DNA of 63,184 nucleotides, taken from positions 1 through 63,184 of the forward strand of contig NZ_QXDF01000006.1 in NCBI RefSeq assembly GCF_003550175.1, in the 5' to 3' direction. This document shows, piece after piece, positions 28,071 through 36,560 of the stretch (positions are counted from its first letter, which is position 1; each line of letters begins with the position of its first letter). The position numbers and the translations under genes were made by a program. Origin of the DNA: Dichotomicrobium thermohalophilum (lineage in GTDB: Bacteria > Pseudomonadota > Alphaproteobacteria > Rhizobiales > Rhodomicrobiaceae). Under the pieces are notes generated by a model. That model ran no database searches. It was not told the origin of the DNA and was given only the letters and a program-made list of their open reading frames with translations.

Positions 28071-29063
28071 ATGGCGCGCATTGATGTAATAGGGGCCGGG
28101 ATCACTGGCTTGTGGCAGGCTTTTACGCTGGCCGAGCGCGGCCATCATGTGCGCCTGCTAGAGCGCAGTCGCGAGCCATTTGCCGATGCGGCCAGCCGGT
28201 TGGGCGGGGCGATGCTCGCGCCTTACTGCGAGGCCGAAGCCGCACCCGCGATCGTTCGCGACCTCGGCCTGCACGCCATGACCATTTGGCAGGACAAGCT
28301 CGACTGCGTCCAGCAGACAGGGACGCTCGTCGTCGCCCAGCCGCGCGACCGCGCGGAGCTCAACCGCTTCGCCGCGCAGACCGAAGCCCATGAGACGGTC
28401 GACAGCGCCCGCGTCGCCGAATTGGAGCCGGCACTCGAAGAACGCTTCCGTACCGGTCTTTTCTACGCGCATGAGGCCTATGTGCCACCGAATAGCGCGC
28501 TTGCCGCGCTTCTGCAGGGAATCCGGGCTGCCGGCGCTGAGCTGCATTTCGGGGCTGAAAGGATCGAAGGCTACGCGGACTTCACGATTGACTGCCGTGG
28601 CCTCGCCGCGCGCGACGATCTTCCAGGCTTGCGCGGCGTGCGCGGAGAAATGGCATTGGTCGAGACCTCGGAGATAACGTTGCACCGGCCTGTTCGCCTC
28701 CTGCATCCCCGGTTTCCCCTCTATGTGGTTCCTTGGGGCGGCGACACTTACATGATTGGTGCGACCGTGCTGGAAAGCGACGATCGCGGTCCGGTGACGC
28801 TCCGCTCGGGGCTCGACCTGCTTGGGCTTGCCTATGCGCTGCACCCGGCATTCGGCCAGGCACGGATTGTCCAACTCGCTGCGGATGTCCGTCCGGCCTT
28901 TTCCGACAACGTGCCGCGCATTATTTTCCGGGGAAGCCGCATCTACGTGAACGGCATGTATCGGCACGGCTACCTTACGGCGCCCGCGCTGGCGGCGATG
29001 ACAGCGGACTACGTGGAGGGGCGCCGGCCGAATTCGGAGATTATCGTTGAGGATAACGGTTAA
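28071..29063 (+). CDS. thiO: Glycine oxidase-like FAD enzyme ThiO
   Basis: A 330-residue FAD-dependent amine oxidase with the N-terminal dinucleotide motif VIGAGITGLWQAF and the C-terminal DAO motif region (VRPAFSDNVPRI, YVNGMYRHGYLTAPALA). In alphaproteobacterial thiOSGE operons ThiO oxidises glycine to iminoglycine (dehydroglycine) for thiazole synthesis. It overlaps thiS by 17 bp and heads the unit thiO-thiS-thiG-thiE. No thiamine riboswitch was found upstream. Confidence 0.92.
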   Translation: MARIDVIGAGITGLWQAFTLAERGHHVRLLERSREPFADAASRLGGAMLAPYCEAEAAPAIVRDLGLHAMTIWQDKLDCVQQTGTLVVAQPRDRAELNRFAAQTEAHETVDSARVAELEPALEERFRTGLFYAHEAYVPPNSALAALLQGIRAAGAELHFGAERIEGYADFTIDCRGLAARDDLPGLRGVRGEMALVETSEITLHRPVRLLHPRFPLYVVPWGGDTYMIGATVLESDDRGPVTLRSGLDLLGLAYALHPAFGQARIVQLAADVRPAFSDNVPRIIFRGSRIYVNGMYRHGYLTAPALAAMTADYVEGRRPNSEIIVEDNG

Positions 29064-29244
29064 CGGCGAACAACGGGAGACGCAGGCCGCCACGCTGGAA
29101 CAGTTGTGTGCCGCGCTGGGTTACGGTGAGCAGCGCATTGCGACAGCCGTGAATGGGGAATTCGTCCCCGCGGACGAGCGGCCGAAGACGCGCCTGCACG
29201 ACAATGACAGGATCGAGATCGTTGCGCCGCGCCAGGGCGGCTGA
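29047..29244 (+). CDS. thiS: Sulfur carrier protein ThiS
   Basis: A 65-residue ubiquitin-like sulfur carrier that ends in the required Gly-Gly (VAPRQGG), which is thiocarboxylated to deliver sulfur to ThiG. Start codon and length are normal (E. coli ThiS has 66 residues). The internal pattern [17 protein letters not shown] and [18 protein letters not shown] is typical. It overlaps thiO and lies 22 bp upstream of thiG. Confidence 0.95.
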   Translation: MRITVNGEQRETQAATLEQLCAALGYGEQRIATAVNGEFVPADERPKTRLHDNDRIEIVAPRQGG

Positions 29245-29266
29245 CGGCGCGCGAAGCGAGACCGCC

Positions 29267-30079
29267 ATGAACATGATCGACACGAAAGACGCGCTGGAGC
29301 TTTACGGTACGCGACTCACCTCGCGGCTGTTGCTGGGCACGGCGCTCTATCCCTCGCCGGAGATGCTGCGGGCAGCCTTCGAGGCCTCCGCTGCGCAGAT
29401 CGTCACGGTTTCACTGCGTCGTGAGTCTTCCTCGGAGCGTGCGGGCGAACAGTTCTGGCGCTTCATCGAGTCGCTTGAAGGCGTGCGCGTCCTGCCCAAT
29501 ACCGCCGGCTGCCGCACGGTGAAGGAGGCGGTGACGACCGCGCAAATGGCGCGGGAGATGTTCGGGACGCCCTGGGTCAAGCTGGAGGTGATCGCCAACG
29601 ACGACACGCTGCAGCCCGACGTGATCGGTCTTGTCGAGGCTGCGCGCATCCTCACCGAGGAAGGGTTCCAGGTCTTCCCCTACACGACGGAGGACCTGAG
29701 CGTGGGCGAGCGGCTGATCGAAGCCGGCTGCGATGTGCTCATGCCGTGGGGCTCGCCGATCGGCTCGGGGCAGGGGCTGAACAACATTTTCGGCCTGCGG
29801 ATGCTGCGCGCCTATTTCCCTGATGTGCCGCTCATCGTGGATGCGGGCATCGGCGCGCCATCCCATGCCGCGCATGCGATGGAGCTCGGCTATGATGCCG
29901 TATTGCTGAACACCGCCATCGCAAAGGCTGGCGACCCCGAGCAAATGGCCGCCGCCTTCGCCCGCGCGATCGAAGCTGGCCGGCTGGGGTACAAGGCCGG
30001 GATCATGCCGCCGCGCGAGATGGCGAGCCCCTCCACGCCGGTTGCCGGAACGCCGTTCTTCGAGCCTGACGATGATTGA
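29267..30079 (+). CDS. thiG: Thiazole synthase ThiG
   Basis: A 270-residue TIM-barrel enzyme that builds thiazole phosphate from DXP, iminoglycine and ThiS thiocarboxylate. The Schiff-base Lys is in [11 protein letters not shown], preceded by [14 protein letters not shown]; the phosphate-binding end is [21 protein letters not shown] and [14 protein letters not shown]. Start 29267 ([12 protein letters not shown]) is taken because upstream codons have no family match. It overlaps thiE by 8 bp. Confidence 0.96.
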   Translation: MNMIDTKDALELYGTRLTSRLLLGTALYPSPEMLRAAFEASAAQIVTVSLRRESSSERAGEQFWRFIESLEGVRVLPNTAGCRTVKEAVTTAQMAREMFGTPWVKLEVIANDDTLQPDVIGLVEAARILTEEGFQVFPYTTEDLSVGERLIEAGCDVLMPWGSPIGSGQGLNNIFGLRMLRAYFPDVPLIVDAGIGAPSHAAHAMELGYDAVLLNTAIAKAGDPEQMAAAFARAIEAGRLGYKAGIMPPREMASPSTPVAGTPFFEPDDD

Positions 30080-30662
30080 TCGCTTTTATCCCGTCCTGCC
30101 CGACATCGACTGGCTGGAGCGGCTGGTGCCGCTTGGTGTCCGCTTCGTGCAGCTCCGGCTGAAGGAGGCGCCGGAGGATGAAGTGCGCAGCCAGATCAGC
30201 CGGGCCATGGCGCTGTGCGCGGAACACGGGGCGGAGCTCGTCGTCAATGATTATTGGCGCGAGTCGATCGACCTCGGCGCGGATTTCGTGCACCTGGGAC
30301 AGGAAGACCTGGCCGCAGCGGATGTCTCGGCCATCCGCGAAGCGGGCATCCGCCTCGGCGTTTCGACGCATGATCACGACGAGTTGGCCAAGGCGCTGGC
30401 CGTAGAGCCGGACTATGTGGCGCTCGGGCCGATTTATGAGACCAAGCTCAAGAAGATGAAGTGGGCGCCGCAGGGCCTTGATCGTGTGCGGGAATGGAAG
30501 GAAGCCCTACCCTGTCCGCTCGTGGCCATCGGCGGAATCACGGTTGAGCGCGCACCGGACGTGCTGGCGGCGGGCGCGGACAGCATCGCGGTCGTCACCG
30601 ATCTCGTCACGCACCCCGACCCCGAAGCGCGGACACGCCAATGGCTGGACGTCACGCGTTAG
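30072..30662 (+). CDS. thiE: Thiamine-phosphate synthase ThiE
   Basis: A 196-residue TIM-barrel protein joining the pyrimidine and thiazole halves of thiamine. Motifs: QLRLKEAP near the N terminus, [53 protein letters not shown] and [21 protein letters not shown]. The Lys/Met-rich loop after YET differs from the TKT of E. coli but is seen in alphaproteobacterial ThiE. Start 30072 (MIDRFYP) overlaps thiG by 8 bp. Last gene of the thi operon. Confidence 0.93.
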   Translation: MIDRFYPVLPDIDWLERLVPLGVRFVQLRLKEAPEDEVRSQISRAMALCAEHGAELVVNDYWRESIDLGADFVHLGQEDLAAADVSAIREAGIRLGVSTHDHDELAKALAVEPDYVALGPIYETKLKKMKWAPQGLDRVREWKEALPCPLVAIGGITVERAPDVLAAGADSIAVVTDLVTHPDPEARTRQWLDVTR

Positions 30663-30687
30663 CGGCGACCCGGCGACGAAGAACTTG

Positions 30688-30718
30688 GCTGGGTCGCGTC
30701 GCTACGCTCGCGATGACG
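30688..30718. repeat. Short palindromic intergenic repeat candidate
   Basis: The 31-bp stretch after thiE, including GTCGCGTCGCTACGCTCGCG, has TCGCG/CGCGA symmetry and the look of short dispersed intergenic repeats seen in alphaproteobacteria (ends in CGATGAC). Only one copy is in the window, so its repeat nature is a guess. Confidence 0.3.
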
Positions 30719-30735
30719 GTCAGATGCGGGGCCAC

Positions 30736-31071
30736 TCACTCAAGCGCGGAGGTCGCGCCGTCGACGAAATTGAAGCCCGTGCCGTAGACGACCACCTCGA
30801 CCCCGCCGTCGACGAGGTTCGGATGGGCAATGCGCACCGCGAGACAGCCATCATAGCCCTGTTCGCGTGCCTTCTCGTCCAGCCGTTCCAGCGCGCGCTC
30901 CACCGTGTCCTCCACCAGCGCCTCATAGCGCGCCATGCGCCCGCCGAAGGTGTTCGTGATCTTCTCGCGTACGTCCTTGATGAGGTTGGCCGCAGTCACG
31001 GCATAGGCCGTCACCAGCCCGCCTTCGCGCACTTCCCGCCCGGAAAGCCTGTCGACCGTGTAGAGCGTCAT
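30736..31071 (-). CDS. YbjQ/UPF0145 family protein
   Basis: A 111-residue protein of the UPF0145 (YbjQ) family, a pentamer-forming beta-alpha fold of unknown role sometimes labelled heavy-metal-binding. The family pattern VTAYAVTAANLIKDVREKIT, FGGRMARYEALVEDTVERAL and DGCLAVRIAHPNL is visible. It overlaps by 4 bp the upstream membrane protein gene, so both are probably made together. Confidence 0.75.
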   Translation of the reverse strand: MTLYTVDRLSGREVREGGLVTAYAVTAANLIKDVREKITNTFGGRMARYEALVEDTVERALERLDEKAREQGYDGCLAVRIAHPNLVDGGVEVVVYGTGFNFVDGATSALE

Positions 31072-32945
31072 TCTTTCCCGCGCCCGATTTCCCGGCCGTG
31101 CTGATCCTTCACGATGATCGTCGTTCGCCGCCCGCGGATCATCCGTGCCACAAGGATGATGAAGATCAGCAGCGCCAGCGCCGTGACGGCCAGCGTCCAG
31201 GTGTAGGCCTCGACGAACACGCGTGGCTCGACCTGACCTGCGCGGACCTTGCCGAAATCATTGACCATGCCGAACAGGCTGAACGTGCCGCCGGGGTTGA
31301 GCAACATGTCGATCGCCGCGTCCTCATCTGCGCTCGCCAGCACCGCCTCCTGCAGCCCGAAGCGCGCCAGTTTTTCCATCCGTGCAGGATTCTCGGAAAC
31401 CGAGTCGAGCAGCGCGCGGGCCGATTTCTCCGGCAACTCGGTTTCATAGCGCGCCAGCGCGGCGAGTTCCTCTTCATCCAGCCGCGTGGCGAGGCTGCGA
31501 ACCTTGGCCGGAGGCAGCGCCAACAGCCGTTCGCGCGCTACGCTCGGCAGGGCGGCGAGCCGGTATACGGCCGTGCTGTCATCCACGGAAAGCAGCCGGT
31601 TCAGCTCGGGCTGTGAAATCTGCTCCGGCCGGATGCGGCTGTAGACGTCAAAGCGCAGCACCTCGTCAACGCGATCACCCGCCAGTTTTGACCAGGCGAT
31701 CCCGCTCTCGAGCGAGCGTGTCTGGCGCGCGATCTCGATGCCGTCCAGGCTGAGCGTGTCCAGCGCGGTCTTGAGCGAGCTGCCTTCCAGGCGCTCGAAC
31801 ACCGCCGGCTCGCCCTCCTGCTGGACGATCAGCTCGACGATCTCGCCCAGCCGCGCCAGCTCTTTCGCTTCGCGCTCGCGGAGGAAGTCCTTGAAGGCCG
31901 CGTTCTGGTCCGCCAAGGAGAGCAGAAGATCATAGCGATCCTGAAACGATTGCCACATCGCGAACATGTTGGCAGCGGTTTCCTGCGAGATAGTCTCGAT
32001 GTTCTCGTTGACAAAGCCGGAGATGCTCTCGGCGATCTCGGTCTTGATGAGCTGCTTGGAATCGTCCGACTTCATCCGCTCCTCGATAAGCGGAAAGACG
32101 CCTTCGCCCGCGTCGATCAGGTCCTTCACGATCAGCGCCAGCCCGATCAGCCCGGTAAAGGATGAGACGATCCGCGTGGCGATTGCGCCGGCCAGCCGCC
32201 GGCCCATCTGGGCCACCATGCGCGCGATCATGCGCCGCGTCATCACAAGCAGCAAGCCGCCGATCGCCTCGCTGCCCTGAAAGACCAGATCGCCCGTTGT
32301 GATGGCGGGTGTGCCGGACTGCGCCGCGACATCCAGCGATGTTTCCGTCTGTTGAACGAACGACTGCGCGATCGCGCCGCCATAGCGTGCTTCAAGCGCC
32401 AGCCGCATGCAGGAGACCGCCGGGCCGGAGGCGGCCGCGGCCGCCGTTTCGAGTCGCGCACCGATATCCTTGCCGATCGCCGTTGTCAGGTCGGACATGG
32501 CGTTGCGGAAGGCCTCGGAGGTGTAGGTCTTCTCCGCGACGGCGATCGCGAATTCCTCCGCCTGATCTCGGCTGATGGTGGAATAGGCGCGGTCGAACCA
32601 ATCCGTATCGGCGCGGACTTCCTGGATGGCGATGTCGATCTGCTCATCGATACGCGCATCCATTCGGGTCTCGGTCCATTGCTGCTGGACCAGGGCGGCA
32701 TAGTTCAGCCCGCTCAACTCCGCCTTGAGGCGCTGCTGTGTGATCGACCCGATCGCCGCGCGCACGTTTTCGTCGTCAAGCTGGCGGCATTCGGAAGGGC
32801 TGAGCGTGCCGGCGACGGGGGCGTCGCCACTCGTCTGCGCGATGGCCGGTTGCCGGGGCAGCACCGCCGTCAGCGCAATCGCGGAGGCCGTGACCAGGGC
32901 GGTGGCGGACCTGAAAAGACGGCGCATGACGGGCTCCGGCCTCAT
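31068..32945 (-). CDS. Exported membrane-anchored protein of unknown function
   Basis: A 625-residue protein that I do not recognise. It has an N-terminal signal peptide (about 1-37, ending AIA-QTSG; start may be MRRLFRS at residue 7), a hydrophobic stretch near 245-275 (MGRRLAGAIATRIVSSFTGL, then IGLALIVKDLI), a long, probably helical, central part rich in Glu/Arg/Leu, and a C-terminal membrane helix TLAVTALALLIFIILVARMI followed by a basic tail. This is a periplasmic helical domain held to the inner membrane. It shares a 4-bp overlap with the YbjQ-like gene. Role unknown. Confidence 0.8.
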   Translation of the reverse strand: MRPEPVMRRLFRSATALVTASAIALTAVLPRQPAIAQTSGDAPVAGTLSPSECRQLDDENVRAAIGSITQQRLKAELSGLNYAALVQQQWTETRMDARIDEQIDIAIQEVRADTDWFDRAYSTISRDQAEEFAIAVAEKTYTSEAFRNAMSDLTTAIGKDIGARLETAAAAASGPAVSCMRLALEARYGGAIAQSFVQQTETSLDVAAQSGTPAITTGDLVFQGSEAIGGLLLVMTRRMIARMVAQMGRRLAGAIATRIVSSFTGLIGLALIVKDLIDAGEGVFPLIEERMKSDDSKQLIKTEIAESISGFVNENIETISQETAANMFAMWQSFQDRYDLLLSLADQNAAFKDFLREREAKELARLGEIVELIVQQEGEPAVFERLEGSSLKTALDTLSLDGIEIARQTRSLESGIAWSKLAGDRVDEVLRFDVYSRIRPEQISQPELNRLLSVDDSTAVYRLAALPSVARERLLALPPAKVRSLATRLDEEELAALARYETELPEKSARALLDSVSENPARMEKLARFGLQEAVLASADEDAAIDMLLNPGGTFSLFGMVNDFGKVRAGQVEPRVFVEAYTWTLAVTALALLIFIILVARMIRGRRTTIIVKDQHGREIGRGKE

Positions 32946-33046
32946 GACATGATGAGCGCGCAGACAGGCGCGGCGCGACAGTGTTGAGCCTAAGCGAAAG
33001 CGCGGGGGCTCACAATGTTAACCGGTCGGGCGGGCCGCGCCGTGCT

Positions 33047-33235
33047 CTAGAGGCGGAATGTCACGCCGAGGAACAGAAGCGCCCACGCCACGAGCAGAAT
33101 CTCGAATGGGCTGCGGGCGACGATCGTGGTCAGCACGGGGATCTCGACGCCGAAATACCGCGACAGGATCACCAGCGCCACGAGAATGACCGACAGAAGG
33201 AAAATCAGGCGCGAGGGTGCGCTCAGTCTCATCAT
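33047..33235 (-). CDS. Small membrane protein, unknown
   Basis: A 62-residue protein with two hydrophobic helices (LIFLLSVILVALVILSRYFG and EILLVAWALLFLGVTFRL) separated by a short loop (VEIPVLTTIVARSPF). Codon pattern and clear amphipathic ends suggest a real gene; such small two-helix proteins are common in Hyphomicrobiales beside cell-envelope genes. No function can be given. Confidence 0.65.
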   Translation of the reverse strand: MMRLSAPSRLIFLLSVILVALVILSRYFGVEIPVLTTIVARSPFEILLVAWALLFLGVTFRL

Positions 33236-33370
33236 ACCCGAACCCCTTGTTTGGCATTAATGCCGGCTGATAGCAGCCGGCGCTTCAGCTTTCACCTGCA
33301 AGCAGCGGACATTCACAGGGACGCGGCAGATTTCGCGCGTTGGCGTGGCCAATGCGGCACAGTGCAGGCA

Positions 33371-33988
33371 TCAGCGGCTTGCGTGGGGCTCCAGCAGGCG
33401 GGCGACAGGCGCGAACGAGCGGCGGTGATGGATGGTCACGCCATGCTCCACGAGGGCGGCGGCGTGTTCCTGCGTGCCGTAGCCTTTGTTGCGTGCCCAG
33501 CCGTATTGGGGGAAATCGGCGTCCAGATCGCGCATAAGGCGGTCGCGCGTGACCTTGGCGACAATGGAGGCCGCAGCGATTGAGGCGGAGCGTGCATCTC
33601 CGCCAACCACGGCTCTCGCGGGGCAGGGCAGGTCGGGCGCACGGTTGCCGTCGACGAGGGCGGATTGCGCCGGCTCCCGGAGCCTTGCAAAAGCGGTCTG
33701 CATCGCCAGCAGGCTGGCGTGCAGTATGTTGAGCCTGTCGATTTCTGGCACATCGACGATCCCGACGCCGACGATGGCCCTTTCGCAAATCTCCTCGAAC
33801 AGCGCCTCGCGCGCCTCCTCCGCGACGAGCTTGGAGTCGTCGAGCCTGTCCAGGGGCATAGCCTTGTCGAGGATCACTGCGGCCGCAACCACGGGCCCGG
33901 CCCAGGGACCGCGCCCCGCTTCATCCAGTCCGGCGACGAGCCCGCCGCAGTCCCTTTCTGCCGCTTCTTCCAGTGTGAAATCCGGCAT
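33371..33988 (-). CDS. rnhB: Ribonuclease HII
   Basis: A 205-residue RNase HII, which nicks RNA-DNA hybrids and removes misincorporated ribonucleotides. Catalytic acids are in GLDEAGRGPWAGPV (Asp, Glu), and the DSK motif (LDDSKLV) and VDGNRAPDL follow. HHRRSFAPVARLLEP is the normal C terminus. Start 33988 (MPDFTLEEAAERD) is chosen over a longer upstream option because the extra 19 residues have no family match. It lies 53 bp after the radical SAM gene. Confidence 0.94.
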   Translation of the reverse strand: MPDFTLEEAAERDCGGLVAGLDEAGRGPWAGPVVAAAVILDKAMPLDRLDDSKLVAEEAREALFEEICERAIVGVGIVDVPEIDRLNILHASLLAMQTAFARLREPAQSALVDGNRAPDLPCPARAVVGGDARSASIAAASIVAKVTRDRLMRDLDADFPQYGWARNKGYGTQEHAAALVEHGVTIHHRRSFAPVARLLEPHASR

Positions 33989-34041
33989 CGCCCACCCGCC
34001 TGATCCAAGCGACCATAGCAACGCCGATTCTGGTGGCGGGA

Positions 34042-35166
34042 TCAAGACGGCGCGAACAGGTCGAGCTGGCCCGACCGCGCGGGCGGTTGGAAGAGATCGG
34101 TGCGCAGCGGCGGATGATCGCGCTTCAGCCCGATGCGGCGCAGCGCGATGGCGAAGCGGGCGGCAAGCTGCTGCGCATAGGGGCCCTCGCCGCGTTTACG
34201 CACGCCGAAGCGGGAGTCGTAATCCTTTCCCCCGCGTGTGTCGCGTACCAGCGCCATGACCCGCTCGGCGCGGTTCGGATAGTTCTGCGCCAGCCATTCC
34301 CGGAACAGCGGCGCGACCTCCAGCGGCAGACGCAGGAGAATATAACTCGCCGTCTGCGCGCCGCGCGCCGCGCCCGCCTCAAGGATGCGCTCAAGCTCGG
34401 GATCGTTCAGCGCCGGGATCATCGGCGCGGCCATGACACGCACCGGCACGCCGGCTTCGCTCAGGACCCGGATTGCCTCCAGACGCTTGGCCGGCGCGCT
34501 CGCCCGCGGCTCCATTGATCGCGATAGCCGATTGTCCAGCGTTGTGACCGAAATGCCGACATGCACCAACCCCTGCGCGGCCATCGGCGCGAGGATGTCG
34601 AGATCGCGCGTCACCAGCGCCGATTTCGTCACGATGCCGACCGGGTGTTGGGTGTGCGCCAGCACTTCCAGGATGGACCGGGTAATGCGCCGCTCCCGCT
34701 CGATCGGCTGGTAGGGGTCTGTGTTCGTGCCGAGCATGATCGGCTTCACCCGGTAGCGCGGAGTGCTGAGCGCCTTTTCCAGTAGCTCGGCGGCATTGAC
34801 CTTCGCGGTCAGCTTGGTTTCGAAATCGATGCCGGCCGAGTAGCCCAGATGGCAGTGCGTCGGCCGCGCGAAGCAGTAAATGCAGCCGTGTTCGCAGCCG
34901 CGATAGGCGTTGATCGACTGGTCGAAGCCGATATCGGGGCTGTCATTGGTGGCGATGATGCTGCGCGCCATTTCCGCGCGAACCTCTGTCTTGAAACTGT
35001 CGAGATCCGCGAGGCTTTCCCAGCCGTCGTCGAAGACATCCCGGCGCTCGCTCTCGTAGCGTCCTGCGGCATTGGAGCAGGCGCCGCGTCCGCGCCGGCG
35101 GTCGGATTCCGTGGTCTCCGCGTCCTGCGGGCTTGGCACAGGTGGTTTCGAGGATCGCGCAGTCAT
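34042..35166 (-). CDS. PA0069-type radical SAM protein
   Basis: A 374-residue radical SAM enzyme with the cluster motif CEHGCIYCFARPTHCHLG (CxxxCxxC) after a disordered, charged N terminus. The sequence DIGFDQSINAYRGCEHG is the mark of the PA0069/SplB-like family, found in many proteobacteria; its reaction is not established. The later segments ITKSALVTRDLDIL and MEPRASAPAKRLEAI match this group. The nearby rnhB is a common neighbour. Confidence 0.85.
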   Translation of the reverse strand: MTARSSKPPVPSPQDAETTESDRRRGRGACSNAAGRYESERRDVFDDGWESLADLDSFKTEVRAEMARSIIATNDSPDIGFDQSINAYRGCEHGCIYCFARPTHCHLGYSAGIDFETKLTAKVNAAELLEKALSTPRYRVKPIMLGTNTDPYQPIERERRITRSILEVLAHTQHPVGIVTKSALVTRDLDILAPMAAQGLVHVGISVTTLDNRLSRSMEPRASAPAKRLEAIRVLSEAGVPVRVMAAPMIPALNDPELERILEAGAARGAQTASYILLRLPLEVAPLFREWLAQNYPNRAERVMALVRDTRGGKDYDSRFGVRKRGEGPYAQQLAARFAIALRRIGLKRDHPPLRTDLFQPPARSGQLDLFAPS

Positions 35167-35266
35167 GCCACAAGCTTAACGGGAAGACGCGAACAGATAA
35201 AGAACATTGGCTTGCGCGCCGCAAAAATCGCTTGTGGACAAGTGCGCCAGCCGTATCATCCCCGCC

Positions 35267-35953
35267 ATGATCTCGGTGGTGATCCCGACGCTGAATTCAC
35301 AGGCCGAACTGGCCCGCAGCCTCGCCGCACTGGTTCCCGGCGTGGTCGAGGGCGTGGTGCGCGAAGTGATCATCGCGGATGGCGGCTCGCAGGACGACAC
35401 GCCGCAGATCGCCGAGGCTGTCGGCGCGCGTTTCGTGCGCGCGGCGAAGGGAAGAGGACCACAGCTCGCCGAGGGCGCACGGGCGGCGAAGGGGGACTGG
35501 CTGCTGTTTCTTCACGCCGACACAGTGCTGGAACATGGCTGGTATCAGGAAGCCGAACGCTTCATCGACGAATCTGCGCGCGCTAGACGGCCACAGGCGG
35601 CTGCCTTTCGCTTTGCGCTGGATGATCGCGGTGCGCGGCCACGCTACCTGGAGGCGATGGTCTCCCTGCGATGCGCGCTTTTGCGCCTGCCTTACGGCGA
35701 TCAAGGGCTGCTGATCTCGCGGGCGCATTATGAGCGGCTCGGCGGCTTTCGTGACCTGCCGCTGATGGAAGACGTCGACCTTGTCCGGCGCATCGGCCGG
35801 CGTGACTTGTGCTTCCTGCGCAGCCGGGCCACGACCAGTGCTGACCGCTATCAGCGCGACGGCTATTTCCGCCGTATGTTGCGCAATCTGTCCTGCCTGA
35901 CGCTTTATTTCCTGCGCGTGCCGCCGCGTTATATCGTCAAGCTCTATGGCTGA
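35267..35953 (+). CDS. TIGR04283-type family 2 glycosyltransferase
   Basis: A 228-residue GT-A glycosyltransferase without membrane helices. It has ISVVIPTLNSQAELARSL at the start, IIADGGSQDDT and FLHADTVLEHGW (the metal-binding DxD-like site is HAD), and ISRAHYERLGGFRDLPLMED. This is the TIGR04283 group, often encoded with the TIGR04282 protein, as here (8-bp overlap with the next gene). Such pairs are linked to arsenosugar or related sugar-phosphate chemistry, but no arsenosugar genes lie beside them. Start 35267 chosen since family likeness begins there. Confidence 0.85.
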   Translation: MISVVIPTLNSQAELARSLAALVPGVVEGVVREVIIADGGSQDDTPQIAEAVGARFVRAAKGRGPQLAEGARAAKGDWLLFLHADTVLEHGWYQEAERFIDESARARRPQAAAFRFALDDRGARPRYLEAMVSLRCALLRLPYGDQGLLISRAHYERLGGFRDLPLMEDVDLVRRIGRRDLCFLRSRATTSADRYQRDGYFRRMLRNLSCLTLYFLRVPPRYIVKLYG

Positions 35954-36560
35954 ACGGCCAACCGTTTTCCTCATGGTCAAGGCGCCGCGGCCCGGCCAGG
36001 TCAAGACCCGGCTTGCGCGCGAGATCGGCGAGATGGCCGCGGTGCGTTTTCACCGGCACAATACCGCAGCGGTGATCCGTCGGCTGCGTGATCCGCGCTG
36101 GCGGCTGGTGTTGGCGGTTGCGCCGGAAGCGGCGACCAATGTGCACTGGTGGCCCGGCGATCTGCCGCGCATCTCTCAAGGGCATGGCGATCTTGGTGCG
36201 CGCATGGCGCAGGTGTTCGCGCAGGCCGGCGCGGCGCCGGCGCTGATTGTCGGGAGCGACATACCAGACATCACGGCCGCGCGGGTCGCGGCGGCGTTTC
36301 AGGCGCTGCGCGGAGCCGAGGCGGTGATCGGCCCGGCGCCTGACGGCGGCTACTGGCTGATCGGGCTGCGGCGCGGGCCGGCACCGCGCGGGCTGTTCGA
36401 CGGCGTGCGCTGGTCGGGGCCGCACGCACGGGCGGACACCATCGCCAATCTCGACGCGCAGGGGTTGGACGTGGCGCTTGCCGATGAACTGAGAGACGTG
36501 GACGACGCGGCGAGCTACAGAGCGGCGGGTGCGGCCAACGCGCGAGTCATTCGACCTTAG
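35946..36560 (+). CDS. TIGR04282-type DUF2064 nucleotidyl/glycosyl transferase
   Basis: A 204-residue GT-A-like protein (DUF2064). VFLMVKAPRPGQVKTRLARE is the phosphate-binding start, and LIVGSDIPDITAARVAAAF with IGPAPDGGYWLIGL contains the conserved Asp and Gly-rich site. It overlaps the preceding TIGR04283 gene by 8 bp, and its stop overlaps by 4 bp the stop of the convergent RpfC-like gene. Pairing suggests both act on one sugar, substrate unknown. Confidence 0.85.
   Translation: MAERPTVFLMVKAPRPGQVKTRLAREIGEMAAVRFHRHNTAAVIRRLRDPRWRLVLAVAPEAATNVHWWPGDLPRISQGHGDLGARMAQVFAQAGAAPALIVGSDIPDITAARVAAAFQALRGAEAVIGPAPDGGYWLIGLRRGPAPRGLFDGVRWSGPHARADTIANLDAQGLDVALADELRDVDDAASYRAAGAANARVIRP

Noticed and set aside
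27932-28084. 50-codon frame with a hydrophobic start, as a definite SOS peptide gene
   Set aside because: Ribosome-site spacing is poor and it overlaps the thiO start; kept only as a candidate within the SOS finding.
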